Assembly (NCBI GenBank): GCA_019915135.1
Contig: JAHLMK010000008.1
Span: 1,860,001-1,924,000 of the forward strand
From: Strobilurus pachycystidiatus
Lineage: Eukaryota > Basidiomycota > Agaricomycetes > Agaricales > Physalacriaceae
Length of the DNA: 64,000 nt
Direction of reading: 5' to 3'
Below, piece after piece: positions 32,299 to 43,283 of the stretch. The translations under genes and the position numbers were made by a program. The notes beneath the pieces are model-generated. The model was not told the origin of the DNA. It was given only the letters and a program-made list of their open reading frames with translations, and ran no database searches. Position 1 is the first letter of the stretch; every line of letters begins with the position of its first letter.

Positions 32299-33427
32299 CT
32301 TTGCACATGGTCATACACCGATACCAAGGCGGACAGTTTGGTACTAGACATGAGGCTATGGGGCGACTTGGACGGGCTGGGATGCATACCGGAAAATTAG
32401 TTGTGGTGGCGGTAGTTCGGATCACTGTCAAGATTCAATTGCATCGTCTACATGTGCCTCATTCAACTTATGACTCATTGGGGGTATTGCCGGACGACGT
32501 GTCGATGTCTGATTTCGTCTAGAGTATGTGGCGCGCTGTAGATTACAATCTCAGAGGCGTCCCCAAAGACTCGCAAGACTGGAATCCGTCGAACAATTGA
32601 AATGAGATTGTGGGTAGTCAGGTAGAAATGGAGCGCGTCGGGGGGTCGAGTGTCGACCAAGCAAGAGAGACGCTGCCGATATTGCGAGGAAGGTTTTGAG
32701 TTGAGAGTACGAAAGACGCGCGTAGCAGAGGATATGTATGCCTACGTGGCAAGACAGCATTACGCGCCGTACAGAGGATGCGGAAGGATTCAACCAGCTA
32801 AACTTGAGGCAAGACTCGGGTATCAGAGGAGGCCAGAATCGTCGGTCATTAACTGTCAGTCGTTGACGCAATGGTTGAGCACCCTAAGACTGGTCCGGCC
32901 AACCTGATCCAGATCAAGAAGAGCCTTTGGTTTATCCAGGTCGACGACAACCAGAAGACTGGCGATTCATTCTCTTTTGGGACACTTCATTGTCTCGAAG
33001 TGTAACAATGTCAGGGGAGACCAGTTACAAGTCCAGATGTCAGTCGTGACCGCCTCCTTTTAACGTACAATTCTTGTCCGCCATGGGAATGTCGGTTGGA
33101 AGTTGTGTGCAGTTCGTCAGTTCGAGGATCCAAGTACCAAGAGTGGTCCTTCTGGAGATACTGAATCGATAGACACCCAAGCAACACCTAAGCAAGATTC
33201 TTAAGCTCATTGCCGAGCGCGCTGAGTTCGTTTCGGGACCGCTGTGGTGATACAGATCGCCGGACGACATGGGATGAGTCGAAGCAGAGGGACCGCACTG
33301 ACCAAGCCGTGTGCGGCACAGTTCAAACTCCGGCGGCGGAAGATTTTCAAACCTTATTCGCCCATCAAACGCTGCGTCGCCTTCACCACCAAAAAAGCGA
33401 GACTACCTGTGCTCAAGCCATTTCATC
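32299..33427. other. Long region upstream of RPS27
   Basis: 1.13 kb. The last few hundred bases are presumably the RPS27 promoter and 5' leader. No protein or RNA gene was recognised. Confidence 0.4.
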
Positions 33428-33834
33428 ATGGCAAGTGCCTCTCCTCGCCGCAGCCCAATGCAATCTCATCGATAGCTCTGTAGACTCTCGCCGTCGACCT
33501 CCTCAACCCTTCCGCCGAGTTGGAGAAAAAGCAGCACAAGCTCAAGCGCCTAGTGCAGTCCCCGAACTCGTACTTCATGGATGTCAAGTGCCCTGGTACG
33601 TCCCGCCGATGCGCTGTCAACAGGTCCGATTGCTGAATTGCCGTCCAGGATGCTTTGCGATCACCACTGTCTTCTCACACGCACAAACCGTCGTCATCTG
33701 CGGCTCCTGCGCCAGCATTCTGTGCCAGCCCACTGGTGGTCGGGCCCGTCTTACTGAGGGTGAGTCATCTGCGCTTTTTATTCGATAGCCCATCTCAACG
33801 CCTTGCAGGCTGCTCCTTCCGCAGGAAGAACTAA
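33428..33834 (+). CDS. RPS27: 40S ribosomal protein S27 (eS27)
   Basis: Small-subunit ribosomal protein with a C4 zinc ribbon. Exons: 33428-33430 (only the ATG), 33484-33595, 33649-33759 and 33809-33834. The spliced product is [79 protein letters not shown], ending RRKN; full length for the family. The four Cys (CPGC and CGSC) are present. Intron 1 (33431-33483, 53 nt) begins GCAAGT rather than GT, a GC-AG intron placed right after the start codon. The others are GT-AG. The stop is at 33832-33834. Confidence 0.92.
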
Positions 33835-35937
33835 GGACTTGCTCTTGCCTTCCTGTCATGTCATTATCCTGCATAATAATATGACGCCTTTTCGCCCTCT
33901 GCCGGTCCTGTCTTATCGTCCTCGCATCTGCTTGTGCCATTACCCTACTGTAACATGCATGCCCTGTAGATCATATCCAGCTGCAGCATGCAGCTGGGCC
34001 CAAAATATAACTCTACCTCCAAGCCTAAGTCCTGTATCTTGGGAACAATAACGGGGCCCTTGAAGGTTTTATTGACTGCACATATGTCGCTGCATGTCAT
34101 CACAAGCTCTCACTGACGTCTAAGCAGTTGACTCAACATCTCAAACTCTGGCACACCTGTACGTTTCACTTCCACGATTCCCCGTATAAAGCCTCACCCG
34201 CCTCACATCGCCATAGCTTTGTCCCCTGCCCTACCCAGGAACTCGCCATGGGCGCTCCCTCATACCGGCATCCTTGGGGTGTGTGAGCTGACATGAATAT
34301 AAGGGATGCGGCCCTCCCTCGTCAATTTACTTGTGCTTCCAAGAGGTCTCTCGAGCGCATGAAGACATTGTATCAGTGTGATTCAGGGAGATAAACCCAG
34401 AGACCTCCGACAAAATCGTGGTACTCAAAGGAACTCAGAGGCTACAATGTGACAGCTCACTGAATGATGGATCACGAAATCGAAAACGGTGAGCACCTCG
34501 ACGTCGAGTCGGCGTGTGTACTCAACGCAGACAGAGACAATACACAATTCAGTGAGCTTTGTGGCCGCGCATACATCTCTGATTTTAAATTAGTCGCGGG
34601 GTGTGTGAGCAGACAAGTATGTTCTGCTCCAGGTAGTCAGTCTTACTAATTACAGACCCATCGCCTTTGGGCCCTCCTAAGTAGCATCTCTGTTCTCATG
34701 CCACCGGTCTGGTAGTCAAGCTATTGTTCCGGTCGACGAAGACTCAAGACTTGGGCCTGAAAAGTAAGTAATAAATGTACAGATCCCCGAGCTGCAGCCT
34801 GTGGTGGACATGGCACCGTCTGACTTCGATTTGGCCGCCGAACCCATGTATCGAGAAGCGTTCTGTTCTGTCTTGAACGTTGAACATCTGGTCTTTTCTC
34901 GGCAGGAGGCGGAATATCGTGTGTGCTGAGATGCCAAGGCAAGGTGGCGCGTGAAGCGCAACGATACCCACCTGATACCAAGCCTTTCGAATTGAGGATT
35001 TCCGACAGTATCTCTTGGAATTCATTGCATCGCCGGGTTTTTCAGATGACGCGCTCGGGGATTCGTAGGAGACACAAAAATAGACGATTTTTTTCTTGCC
35101 AAGGCCGCTTATGAGCTAGGGATGAGCTAGGATGAGATCAAGTCCAGGCGGGGACGAGCAACTGCCGGGTGCACCGTACTGTACTGACAGGGAGCACACA
35201 AAGGCCGATTTGGTGACGGAGGAGGATCTATTCATCTTCTACGTACTCCGACTCGCAGTTGAATAAGTCAGGTAAGCTGAGGGTAATATACATCGTCTCA
35301 TCGAACCGGCCTATGCTACCTAGAGCGCCTTGGCAGACAGTGGCCATAGCGGAGTCTTCGCATGAAGTGCCACGAAGGTGGAAGCGCGCGTGGTGGCGTA
35401 GTCAACGTAGCGTGTAGCGAGAGCCATTTCCGAAGAAGCTATTCTAGGATCTCTTGCGTTCTATACTTGTTACAGCACCATGCCAGCCGAGAACGGCCTA
35501 TAAATACACACGCTCACGCCAATAATAAGTCCTGACGGTGTACGTCCTGCTCGAAAGATTGGTGGAGGCAAGAGGAAAAGCAAACTGGCAGAGAGCGGAA
35601 ACAGCTCGCTTGATAGTCTGGCTCCATCGTGTGAAGTTTCCGCGAGACGCAATTCGCATTCTACGGATAGTTGTGGCGGGGGGATGTTCCTGCCAAGAGA
35701 CTTAGCTCGACACAAATAGACCGCCAAGCCTTTCTCGAGTTAAAGATAGAAGTGAAACGGCCAATTTTAGCGAGACGAAGGAGACACCCAGCTACAGCTT
35801 TGAATTCAGCAATGGATTCGATGCAAGAACTCATGGGTGGTATATAAGTAGGAGTACAAGGTTTACAATAAAATAGAATCCATAAGTACAGGCAGCCCAA
35901 GAATAGAGAGTGAGAGCAAGGAGCGGAGGGACAGATA
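33835..35937. other. 2.1-kb gene-poor region
   Basis: The longest stretch without a supported gene. Short frames on both strands (60-90 codons) show no recognisable motif and no splice pattern. A CT-rich block lies near 33960-34050. No tRNA clover-leaf or tandem repeat was seen. Confidence 0.4.
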
Positions 35938-36623
35938 TCATGATGAGGTGGTGTGTTCTCTGCTCTTGGATCTCTCGTCGGAAACGTCAGCCATTTGTTT
36001 GCCGCCGTCAGCATGTGAAGCACCGGAGAGAAGTGCACCAATGGCCATGGAAGGTCTCGAAGAACGCGGGGAGTCTGTGATGGAAGATGTTGACAGCACC
36101 GGAGAATAGGGAGAAGGGGGTTGGTGTGGCGGGGATGCCCGGCTATGCCTGCGCGATTCAGACATGGGCGCGAGAGTATACGGCGAATGACTTCGATGGC
36201 GATGGTAGGTGCCATCGCGTTTGGATGGCGCAGCACTGTGGGTGTGCGGCGGTGTGGGGTAGTAGTCGTAGTCGTGCAGGGGAGGGGAAGGCGGGGAGGC
36301 ATGTCGTTTCTCATCAAGAAGGCTACGACACAGCGCGAGTCTAGGAAGATCCTTGAGTCTCGATGAAACGAATGCTATGGATGTTGTTAATTTACCTGTT
36401 GGATTGGCACTGTTCTTCAGCTGCTTTGCTGTTGAGGAGTGCAATGAGAAGCTCGCGATCTCCGTCGCCTCTCTCGCTGTACGCTCTGAGGATCGCATGA
36501 AGCGGTGGCGGCGGTGGCTGGGCAGACGTGAGCAGATGAGGCACGATCGACAGCACGGAAGCATACCTGGGCGACCAAGTCGCGTGCCGTAGCGAGGAGA
36601 TCAACTTGGAGGTGGGTCGACAT
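35938..36623 (-). CDS. Hypothetical Pro/Ser/His-rich protein
   Basis: Not recognised. Three exons: MSTHLQVDLLATARDLVAQ, then PPPPPLHAILRAYSERGDGD and RELLIALLNSKAAEEQ, then RLKDLPRLALCRSLLDEKR and a long low-complexity tail (SPPSPPLHDYDYYPTPPH, RHRSHSPYTLAPMSESRR) ending RSKSREHTTSS. Introns have GT-AG ends, the first joining AQ to PPPPP. The N-terminal 80 residues look helical and could be a protein-binding module; the tail is disordered. A TATAAA element lies 40 bp upstream of the start. It is divergent from the Werner-type exonuclease gene, 185 bp away. Confidence 0.65.
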
Positions 36624-36662
36624 TGTCATGGGCGGAGGAGGGAATAATCCTCGGTGGCCGCA

Positions 36663-36668
36663 TTTATA
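36663..36668 (-). promoter_or_regulatory. TATA box of the Pro/Ser-rich gene
   Basis: TATAAA on the minus strand, 40-45 bp upstream of the start codon at 36623. Confidence 0.45.
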
Positions 36669-36808
36669 AGTAACGAAGCCTGCATATTATTAGCGCTTTG
36701 CTTGGAGAAATGCTTGGCGGGCGAAAATAGAAACTTGGCACCCGTCCCTCGCCCCGCGCGCTTACGTGCGCAGCCTAATCCGGGTGGCACCTCTCTGCTG
36801 CCACCGCC

Positions 36809-37793
36809 ATGTCAAATGTCGCCACGCCGCCCTATGTCTGGAGCACTACCAAGAGACCCTGTCTCATCACAGACACACAGCAGGCAAACACCGTCCTCAC
36901 TGCCGCCCAGTTCGCTGCATACAGAGGCCATGTCGGCTTCGATCTCGAGTGGCGTCCATCATTCGTCAAGGGTGAACCAGAACATCCTGTCGCTCTGATA
37001 CAGATCGCGACTCGCGACGACGTGTACCTTTTCCAGATATCAACCATGTCTTCCTTTCCCTCCCAGCTCAAGGCACTTCTTGAGAACCCCCTCATCATGA
37101 AGGTTGGCGTCGGTATACAAAGTCGGTCTAGTCACTTTCACTTGGCCGCTAGGTCTCATCCTGCAACCTGTAGATGACGTGAAGAAACTATATCGTGATA
37201 CTCGCGTCTCTACTCTTTCCGTTGTGGATCTCAGTCTTCTGGCTCGCTCCGTCGACAATGCTCGCTGGAAGGGAAAATATTCAAACCCTATCGGTCTGTC
37301 TCGACTGTCAGAAACCTACTTTGGTGCTCCGTTATCCAAAGGGCGAGTGAGGAGGTCCAACTGGTCCTCCACATTATCTGAGGAACAGCAACGCTGTATG
37401 TCCTATGCTGTACCGTCTGAGCGCCTATTGAACACCAAAGCAGATGCCGCAAATGATGCACATGCAGGCTATACTTTATACGCGCATCTCCATGACTTAC
37501 AGCCCAATATCAACCCCTCATTTTATACTTTTCATGCCATTCGGGGTCATTTCTACGAGTACATCTCTTCGAATCTCACTGAATCTGCCCAAAATCCCGG
37601 CGATGTACTATGGGGCTTGTCGTCGACTCTCAGACAATGGTTCGCATTCAATCCCGATTACGATCCCGGCCCGCCTCCCGAGGCCAAGAAACAGGAAGAA
37701 TCTTCAACGGTGCCAAGCAAGGGGGGTCGTCAGCCCAGACAAAAATACCGCCACGGGCAAGCACGCAGCTCCTTGCCGTCTTCACGTGCATGA
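36809..37793 (+). CDS. Werner-type (DEDDy) 3'-5' exonuclease domain protein
   Basis: Stand-alone 3'-5' exonuclease of the WRN/RNase D fold. The start MSNVATPPYVWSTTKRPCLI is followed by motif I VGFDLEWRP (Asp and Glu present), then HPVALIQIATRDDVYLF, motif II VGVGIQNDVKKLYRDTR across an intron, VVDLSLLARSV, and motif III YAANDAHAGYTLY, also built across an intron (Tyr and Asp present). All DEDDy residues are therefore intact. The C-terminus is basic and disordered (PSKGGRQPRQKYRHGQARSS), which could be a nuclear signal. The stop is at 37791-37793. No helicase domain follows, so this resembles plant WRNexo and EXD2-like proteins more than full WRN. Confidence 0.88.
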
Positions 37794-37980
37794 AATAAAG
37801 GCTTGGTAGTGGGAGGGGATGGACAATGACGATTTGAGGAGTATGTAAAAAATGTACAAATATTACTCTCCTACTAGAATATTGCACGTATCTGACGCAG
37901 AGGGAGCGCGACATAGGTTAACACGAGCCTTGGTCGACCCATACATTGGCGCTTCCTAACGTGATGTATCACCTTATCAG

Positions 37981-40322
37981 CTACTTTGAGCGTATGTATC
38001 TAGGCTTACCTCCTGGCGTATCGCCTTGCGTCCACCATTGTGCCGTCCACAGATGGCCACTGTACAAGTTTCAGACACCAAGACAGTGCGGGCTGAGTAA
38101 TCACCCACGAATAGACCGCTTTCATACTTGCGGTGTAGATCGCAGTTGCTGTCCAAGCACTTACACCCGAGCAAATTCCACCAGTAGGCGTCGATCCAGC
38201 AGATGTTGTCGTAGATGTAGATGTCCCACCTGCACTTCCGCTACACGCGCTGACTGAAAACCTTATGAATGTGTGAACAGTCTGGGAAGCATCGAATTCA
38301 CCAGCACTCCAATCTCCACTGGGGTTACTTGCTGGCTGTGACGCAGTCCACCACTTTGCCTACGAGAGCGTCACTAGTGCGGACGAAGCGCGTTTGGGAA
38401 TACAACTACCTGCCAGATGTATCTATGAATAGATGGGCATGAGTCGGTGGGGAAATGAGGGGACATATCTCGAGGCCTACCCGCTGAACGACACTTGTTG
38501 TCCTGCCGTATAGGTTCCGCCGGAGACGTAGGCAGGCGAAGTGCAGGCAGGATAAGAGAATCCGGTCCCGCCGGAAGCTGCAAGAGCATTCTTGATTGCG
38601 AGGTCGTAACGATTGTTCACTAGAAGATGACCGTCAGTGGAACAACGTGGCGTAGATATGAAATCAAGCTTACCGTATGCCTGCGAGGCATCCCACAACA
38701 TAACACCGCCGAACGATGGGAAGCTGCGGCGCATGGACACTGCTATATTGCTTAGGGTGCTGATGTCCACATAACCCGAACCCGCAGCAGTCGAAGACGC
38801 AGGAGCACCAACAAAGACCTTAACATTAGCGTTGAGACTGACGTTGCGCGCCCAGTAATCCCTGATCAGACATGAGTTGACATGAGGCGTCAATGTTCTG
38901 CGCCAACTGACCAAATCCCAAAGTTCCAATTCTGTAATCACAAGTTCACAACGTATGAGTCCTTATCGCTGTAGAACGGACTAAACTCCTCACCGATGCT
39001 TCTCCGAAATGGGTCAATCCGCAAGGGTTGTTGTAGAACTTGACAATATTTCAGTAGGAAGAAGCACCGCGAGCTGGGGACTTACCTGAACTGTGATGGA
39101 TACATTTCAAGGGTTGATGTCAAGTGTAAACTGACAAGACTTACCATAGATAGCGTCAAAGTTTGCCGTGTTCAGAACACCTCCAAGCGCTGCATCAGGG
39201 TAGACGCATTGTGGCGCAGCGCTAATATAGATACTACCGACCAGTCAGTAAGAACAACGTTGTGACGGGGAGGAGAGCCGGTTGACACCAAGCTCAGCAG
39301 CACAAAATTTTCAGAGTTGGTCGCGAGTCACATTACTTCGGTAATTGGCTCGCGTTCAACTCTGGACGGAAATGGTGGCTGCGGTCATTGCGTAGTGTAA
39401 AGGGAAGGTATCTCTGGATGCTATGTAGGAATCTTTCACAACGTACGATTTACCGGCTCCTTTGGCCAGGGCACGAAGTTGCGTCACAAACGCAGCGTAT
39501 CCAGTCGAGGTTCCTCCCTCAATGTCAAGGTCGACGCTAGAAGAACCTCAGCGAAGAGTTCCACGATAGAGAACAAGCACCATATTACCCGTCAAGAACT
39601 GCGCTGCCAAACGGGCGCGTATTGGAAGAGCCTCCCAGGAACATGTTCCAAACTGTATTGGCAAATGTTTGCGCCTGAGAATCCGAGGCAAATCCGACAC
39701 TCCCCGTGGCGCCGCCCAGACTCAACGTGACAATCTTGCCTTTGGCCTGACACTGCGCTATGTCGGACGCTAACGCAGAGCAATTAGGAAGGCTGGTGCC
39801 AGGGAACGTCGCGTTGTCGGTGGGATTACAGGTCTGGTGGACATCAAGGTTGCCGTGAGCAGGAGCATTACAGGCAGACTTACATTGGCCAAATTCATCG
39901 ACGGTGCATTCCCTGTGCCGAAGAAGACGTTCACAAAGGCGATGGGAATCACGTCGATGGCATTGTCCTATCAAGATAGCATCAGGGTAATTGGACTACG
40001 CATTTTGGGCGCAGAACGAACGAACGTTGCAGTAGTAGGCCAACGTCTTCTGAAAGTTGGCTGTATCTGAATGCGTTGCACCGTACGAGTTCTGACCCCA
40101 ATAGCTAATGAGATGAAATCAGCGCATTCGTCAGGCATCGAGCACGGCAGGAGAAGCTTACACGGCGACCTAGGAACACTGATGTTATGAGCCTGGCGAG
40201 GCGAGAAGCAGGTCGCCACTGACGTTGTCAAACCGAGAGCTATCAAAGGCTAACACTGGCACCACCGAAGGACCGAACGTCAGAGCACTGATAGCGAAGA
40301 GCGCAGCGAAGGAGAACAACAT
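37981..40322 (-). CDS. Secreted GH18 (class III-like) chitinase with CBM5/12 modules
   Basis: The start [20 protein letters not shown] at 40322 is a signal peptide. After an intron comes [20 protein letters not shown], then [35 protein letters not shown] and, with a splice inside it, the catalytic [11 protein letters not shown] (Glu acid present). The C-terminal part has [17 protein letters not shown] joined to YIWQ and [17 protein letters not shown], a Ser/Thr linker ([18 protein letters not shown]), then [20 protein letters not shown] joined by a 49-nt intron to [19 protein letters not shown]. Each of these two has the W-x-AKWWT-type signature of chitin-binding CBM5/12 modules. The stop is at 37981-37983. 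About a dozen introns. Roles in wall remodelling or chitin nutrition are usual for the family. Confidence 0.88.
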
Positions 40323-40858
40323 GTTGACACCAACTGGGCGACATAAGGATGAGACCACTATTTAATGCCCTCGCCGGGGAGCCTCAGGCAAAAGTTGGAA
40401 TTTGCGTCCATGCTGTCGAGGCTGACACAAGGTGCCAGCAACACTTATCGGGCTACTCGAGGAGTTCGAACACGATGCTATCACACAGACACAGATTCAC
40501 AAGCAAGAGAAATTCAAGGTTGCATGTGGGCTTTGCTGATGGAAGTGAGTACATGTCTTACGACAGCGCACATGGCGAGATATACCTTGAAACCGTTTAT
40601 CACGTGTGCGTGGCGGCACTCAAGCTACTCAACTTCAAGTCTCAAACCGCCAGACGAGGCATATCGATGAAGTGAGATGATATAAATTCACAACATCTAA
40701 ATATATACAAGCATGGCAGAGCAGGTGAGGGAGGAGAATGGCTTGACGTAGCAATTATTCCGATACAGCAGAATCACTTTCGGCGGCAGATGCAGCCGTC
40801 CGGATGGGAACTGGAGGAGGAATCAGCATGCGGCCAGTAAGCGAGTGTACCAAGAAGG
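40323..40858. other. Chitinase promoter and CK2 alpha 3' flank
   Basis: 536 bp with no supported gene. An A/T-rich CATTAAATAG-type element about 40 bp upstream of the chitinase ATG may act as a core promoter. Confidence 0.4.
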
Positions 40859-42161
40859 CTAACGGAAGTAAGGTTGGGCTTGAGCCTCGCGGGCAGTGAG
40901 TCGGTCCTGGTGATCATATCGCAATAATTTGTCGAGAAGATCGATGGCTTCATTTGAGATGTATCGTTGGTTCTCAGATGTTATGAAGCGTGTCCAGGGC
41001 TTCCTAGGATACCTGTAGAGAAGCAGTTGAACACCGGAGGTCTTCAGTTAAGATTTGAGGGGTCATACCTTCCCAGAATTTCATCGTACTGAGGGTCAAG
41101 ACGAATATGGTATTTCTCAACGTATGCGAAAAGTTCATCGGTGCCTAGAACCTTAGCAATTTTGACGAGTTGATCATAATTATCGTGTCCATGGAAGAAA
41201 GGCTCTTTGCGGAAGATCTGGGTATGACGACTTCATTAATGACGAAACATCGAGTACGGAATGGAGGACGATTACCATAGAAGCAAACATGCACCCGTAA
41301 CTCCACATATCTAAACTATAGTCGTATTCTTGGAAGTCGACGAGTAGCTCAGGGCCTTTGAAGTAGCGCGATGCTACCCGGACATTGTACTCAGTTTTGG
41401 GGTGATAAAACTCTGCAAGGCCCCAGTCAATCAAACGTAACTATACAAGGAGGATGAGTGAGTGATTGACAGCTCGAAGAAAAGGGAGAGACCTTGCGAA
41501 GGTCATGATCTATCATAACGTTGTGAGGCTTGACATCTCGGTGCATTATGCCCTTGGAGTGGCAGAAATCTAGAGCCTGGCCAGGGATGGATATCAGGTC
41601 GATGACGGGTAGTGTGGGAGAGAGGCAAGCCGCACCTTGAGAAGCTCGTACATATAGAAGCGAACATCCATATCGGTGAAGCGAGGGTAGAGGACTTTGA
41701 AATCGACGTTGTGCACGTATTCGGTAATCAGACTGGGAATCTTGGATGACTGATCGCGGACGACATCGAGAAGCGCGACGACATTGGGCCCGCCAGCGAG
41801 ATTCTGCAGTATCTTGATTTCGCGCTTGATCTTCTTCTTTTTGACAGGCTTGAGGACCTTGACGATGCATTTGTCTTCTGTGACCACATTGACGCCCTCG
41901 AAGACCTGGAATGGGGTTGGGCGCGGGCGACATTGTCTGTTCCATGCCGCACGCACCTCTGAGTATTTTCCCCGGCCGACTTTCCTGACTATTTCGTAGT
42001 GATCCTGCGATCCCCATTGCACTTGCAGATTGTCTGTGACGGATGAGGGACGACGCTGAGGGCGGGGCGGCCAACACACCGTATTCATGCCATGTTCCGC
42101 CGAGTCTCGAGTTCACGTCGGCATACACCCTGCTCACAGACTTTGTTGAAGACCGACCCAT
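40859..42161 (-). CDS. CKA1: Casein kinase II catalytic subunit alpha
   Basis: Constitutive acidophilic Ser/Thr kinase. The start [20 protein letters not shown] at 42161 joins by a short intron to [20 protein letters not shown] and RGKYSEV (glycine loop), then [20 protein letters not shown] with the ATP-binding Lys and the basic [15 protein letters not shown] cluster typical of CK2. Then [20 protein letters not shown] (catalytic HRD), [13 protein letters not shown] (DWG in place of DFG, a CK2 hallmark), [20 protein letters not shown], and a C-terminal [14 protein letters not shown] ending QPYFR. The stop is at 40859-40861. Several introns of about 50 nt. It is divergent from the SET-domain gene, with 234 bp between starts. 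Confidence 0.95.
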
Positions 42162-42395
42162 CTGACTGTCGAAGTCTGGGAGGCACGTATCAGAGGCGGC
42201 CAGAAAGCAGCGGACGAGGACAAGGACAAACGGTGAAGACTGAGACGTGCTCAAAGGCCAAGGCGGTAAGGGATGGAGGCGCTGTACGAGCAAACCTCGC
42301 AAGCGTTGCAGTCCAAGGGACGACTTGAACGCGGTGTCAACGTAAGTGGACGGTATAATTATTCCCACGCCCACACCCTCTGCATCAGCCTCACC

Positions 42396-43102
42396 ATGGC
42401 CCCAGACTGTCCCCCGAACTGGCCCAAAGATATTGTTTACCTTTCCCAAAAATCCAGCCTACATTCCTCTCTTTCTGTCTCAGCAAAGATCTTTATACAG
42501 CCTTCAAAGCCAAAGGCAAGGTCGGGCTCCAATCGGAACGTTCGCATCCGCGCCATCACAGCTCCGGAGCATCCAGCATTCGGTCAGCTTGGTCTCTTTG
42601 CTGCCAGGAAAATACCGCCCAATACCCGCCTAATTGACTATCTTGGTACCTGGTCTGTGCATTGTGCAGTAAATCACGCGGAGTAACACTTACTACCCAG
42701 GAGAAATACACTGTGATGAGCGGCCGTGTAGTGGTAAGAGTGACTGGCGTCTGGCTCTGAAATGCTGCTCTTGAGACTCATGAGTGACCTTAGACTACGA
42801 CTTGTGTCTGCACCGTTTTGAGGACGGAATCTGTGTCGGGATTGACGCGAGCCGGATGGGTGAGTGGCAGAGATGAGTTTCTGATATCTAGTCGGCTACA
42901 ACTTGCAGGCAACGAAGCGCGCTTTATCAACGATTTCAGAGGCGTTCAGAACAAACCGAACGCGATGTTCAAAGACGGACGCAACGAGGACGGCGAGTTG
43001 CAGATGTCGGTTTTCTCGGGGCGTGATGGGCTTGCCAAAAACCAGGAGATATTAGTGTCGTACGGGAAGAGCTTTTGGGCGGCACGCCAGAGAGCAGAAT
43101 AA
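42396..43102 (+). CDS. SET domain-containing protein
   Basis: Small stand-alone SET protein, probably a lysine methyltransferase. The start [20 protein letters not shown], then [20 protein letters not shown] and YLG joined across an intron to [32 protein letters not shown], and [14 protein letters not shown], the position of the NH motif (here ND, as in several fungal stand-alone SET proteins). It ends [17 protein letters not shown], matching the closing E-x-LxxxYG motif. The stop is at 43100-43102. No pre-SET or post-SET zinc domain is present. The substrate is unknown. The next gene, a DnaJ, begins 181 bp downstream on the same strand. Confidence 0.82.
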
Positions 43103-43283
43103 GTACAGTCAAGACATGTGGCCTACATACTCAGTACTCAGTCCCTGTACATTCTTACCCTAAGAGATAAGTACTAGAATCTTCGCGTGAACGCGACTGT
43201 CCAATCAGAGTGCGGCTAAAGACCACGTGCCAGAAAAAGCTACTGATCATTTTTCTTCTTTGCTCTTACGCCGTGGTATCCGA

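Noticed and set aside
34464..35114. Short frames in the gene-poor region
   Set aside because: 60-90 codons, no family resemblance and no flanking exons that splice to them.
41427..42449. 340-codon minus-strand frame over CK2 alpha
   Set aside because: It only contains the CK2 start and parts of exons read through introns; the kinase is correctly built by splicing from 42161.
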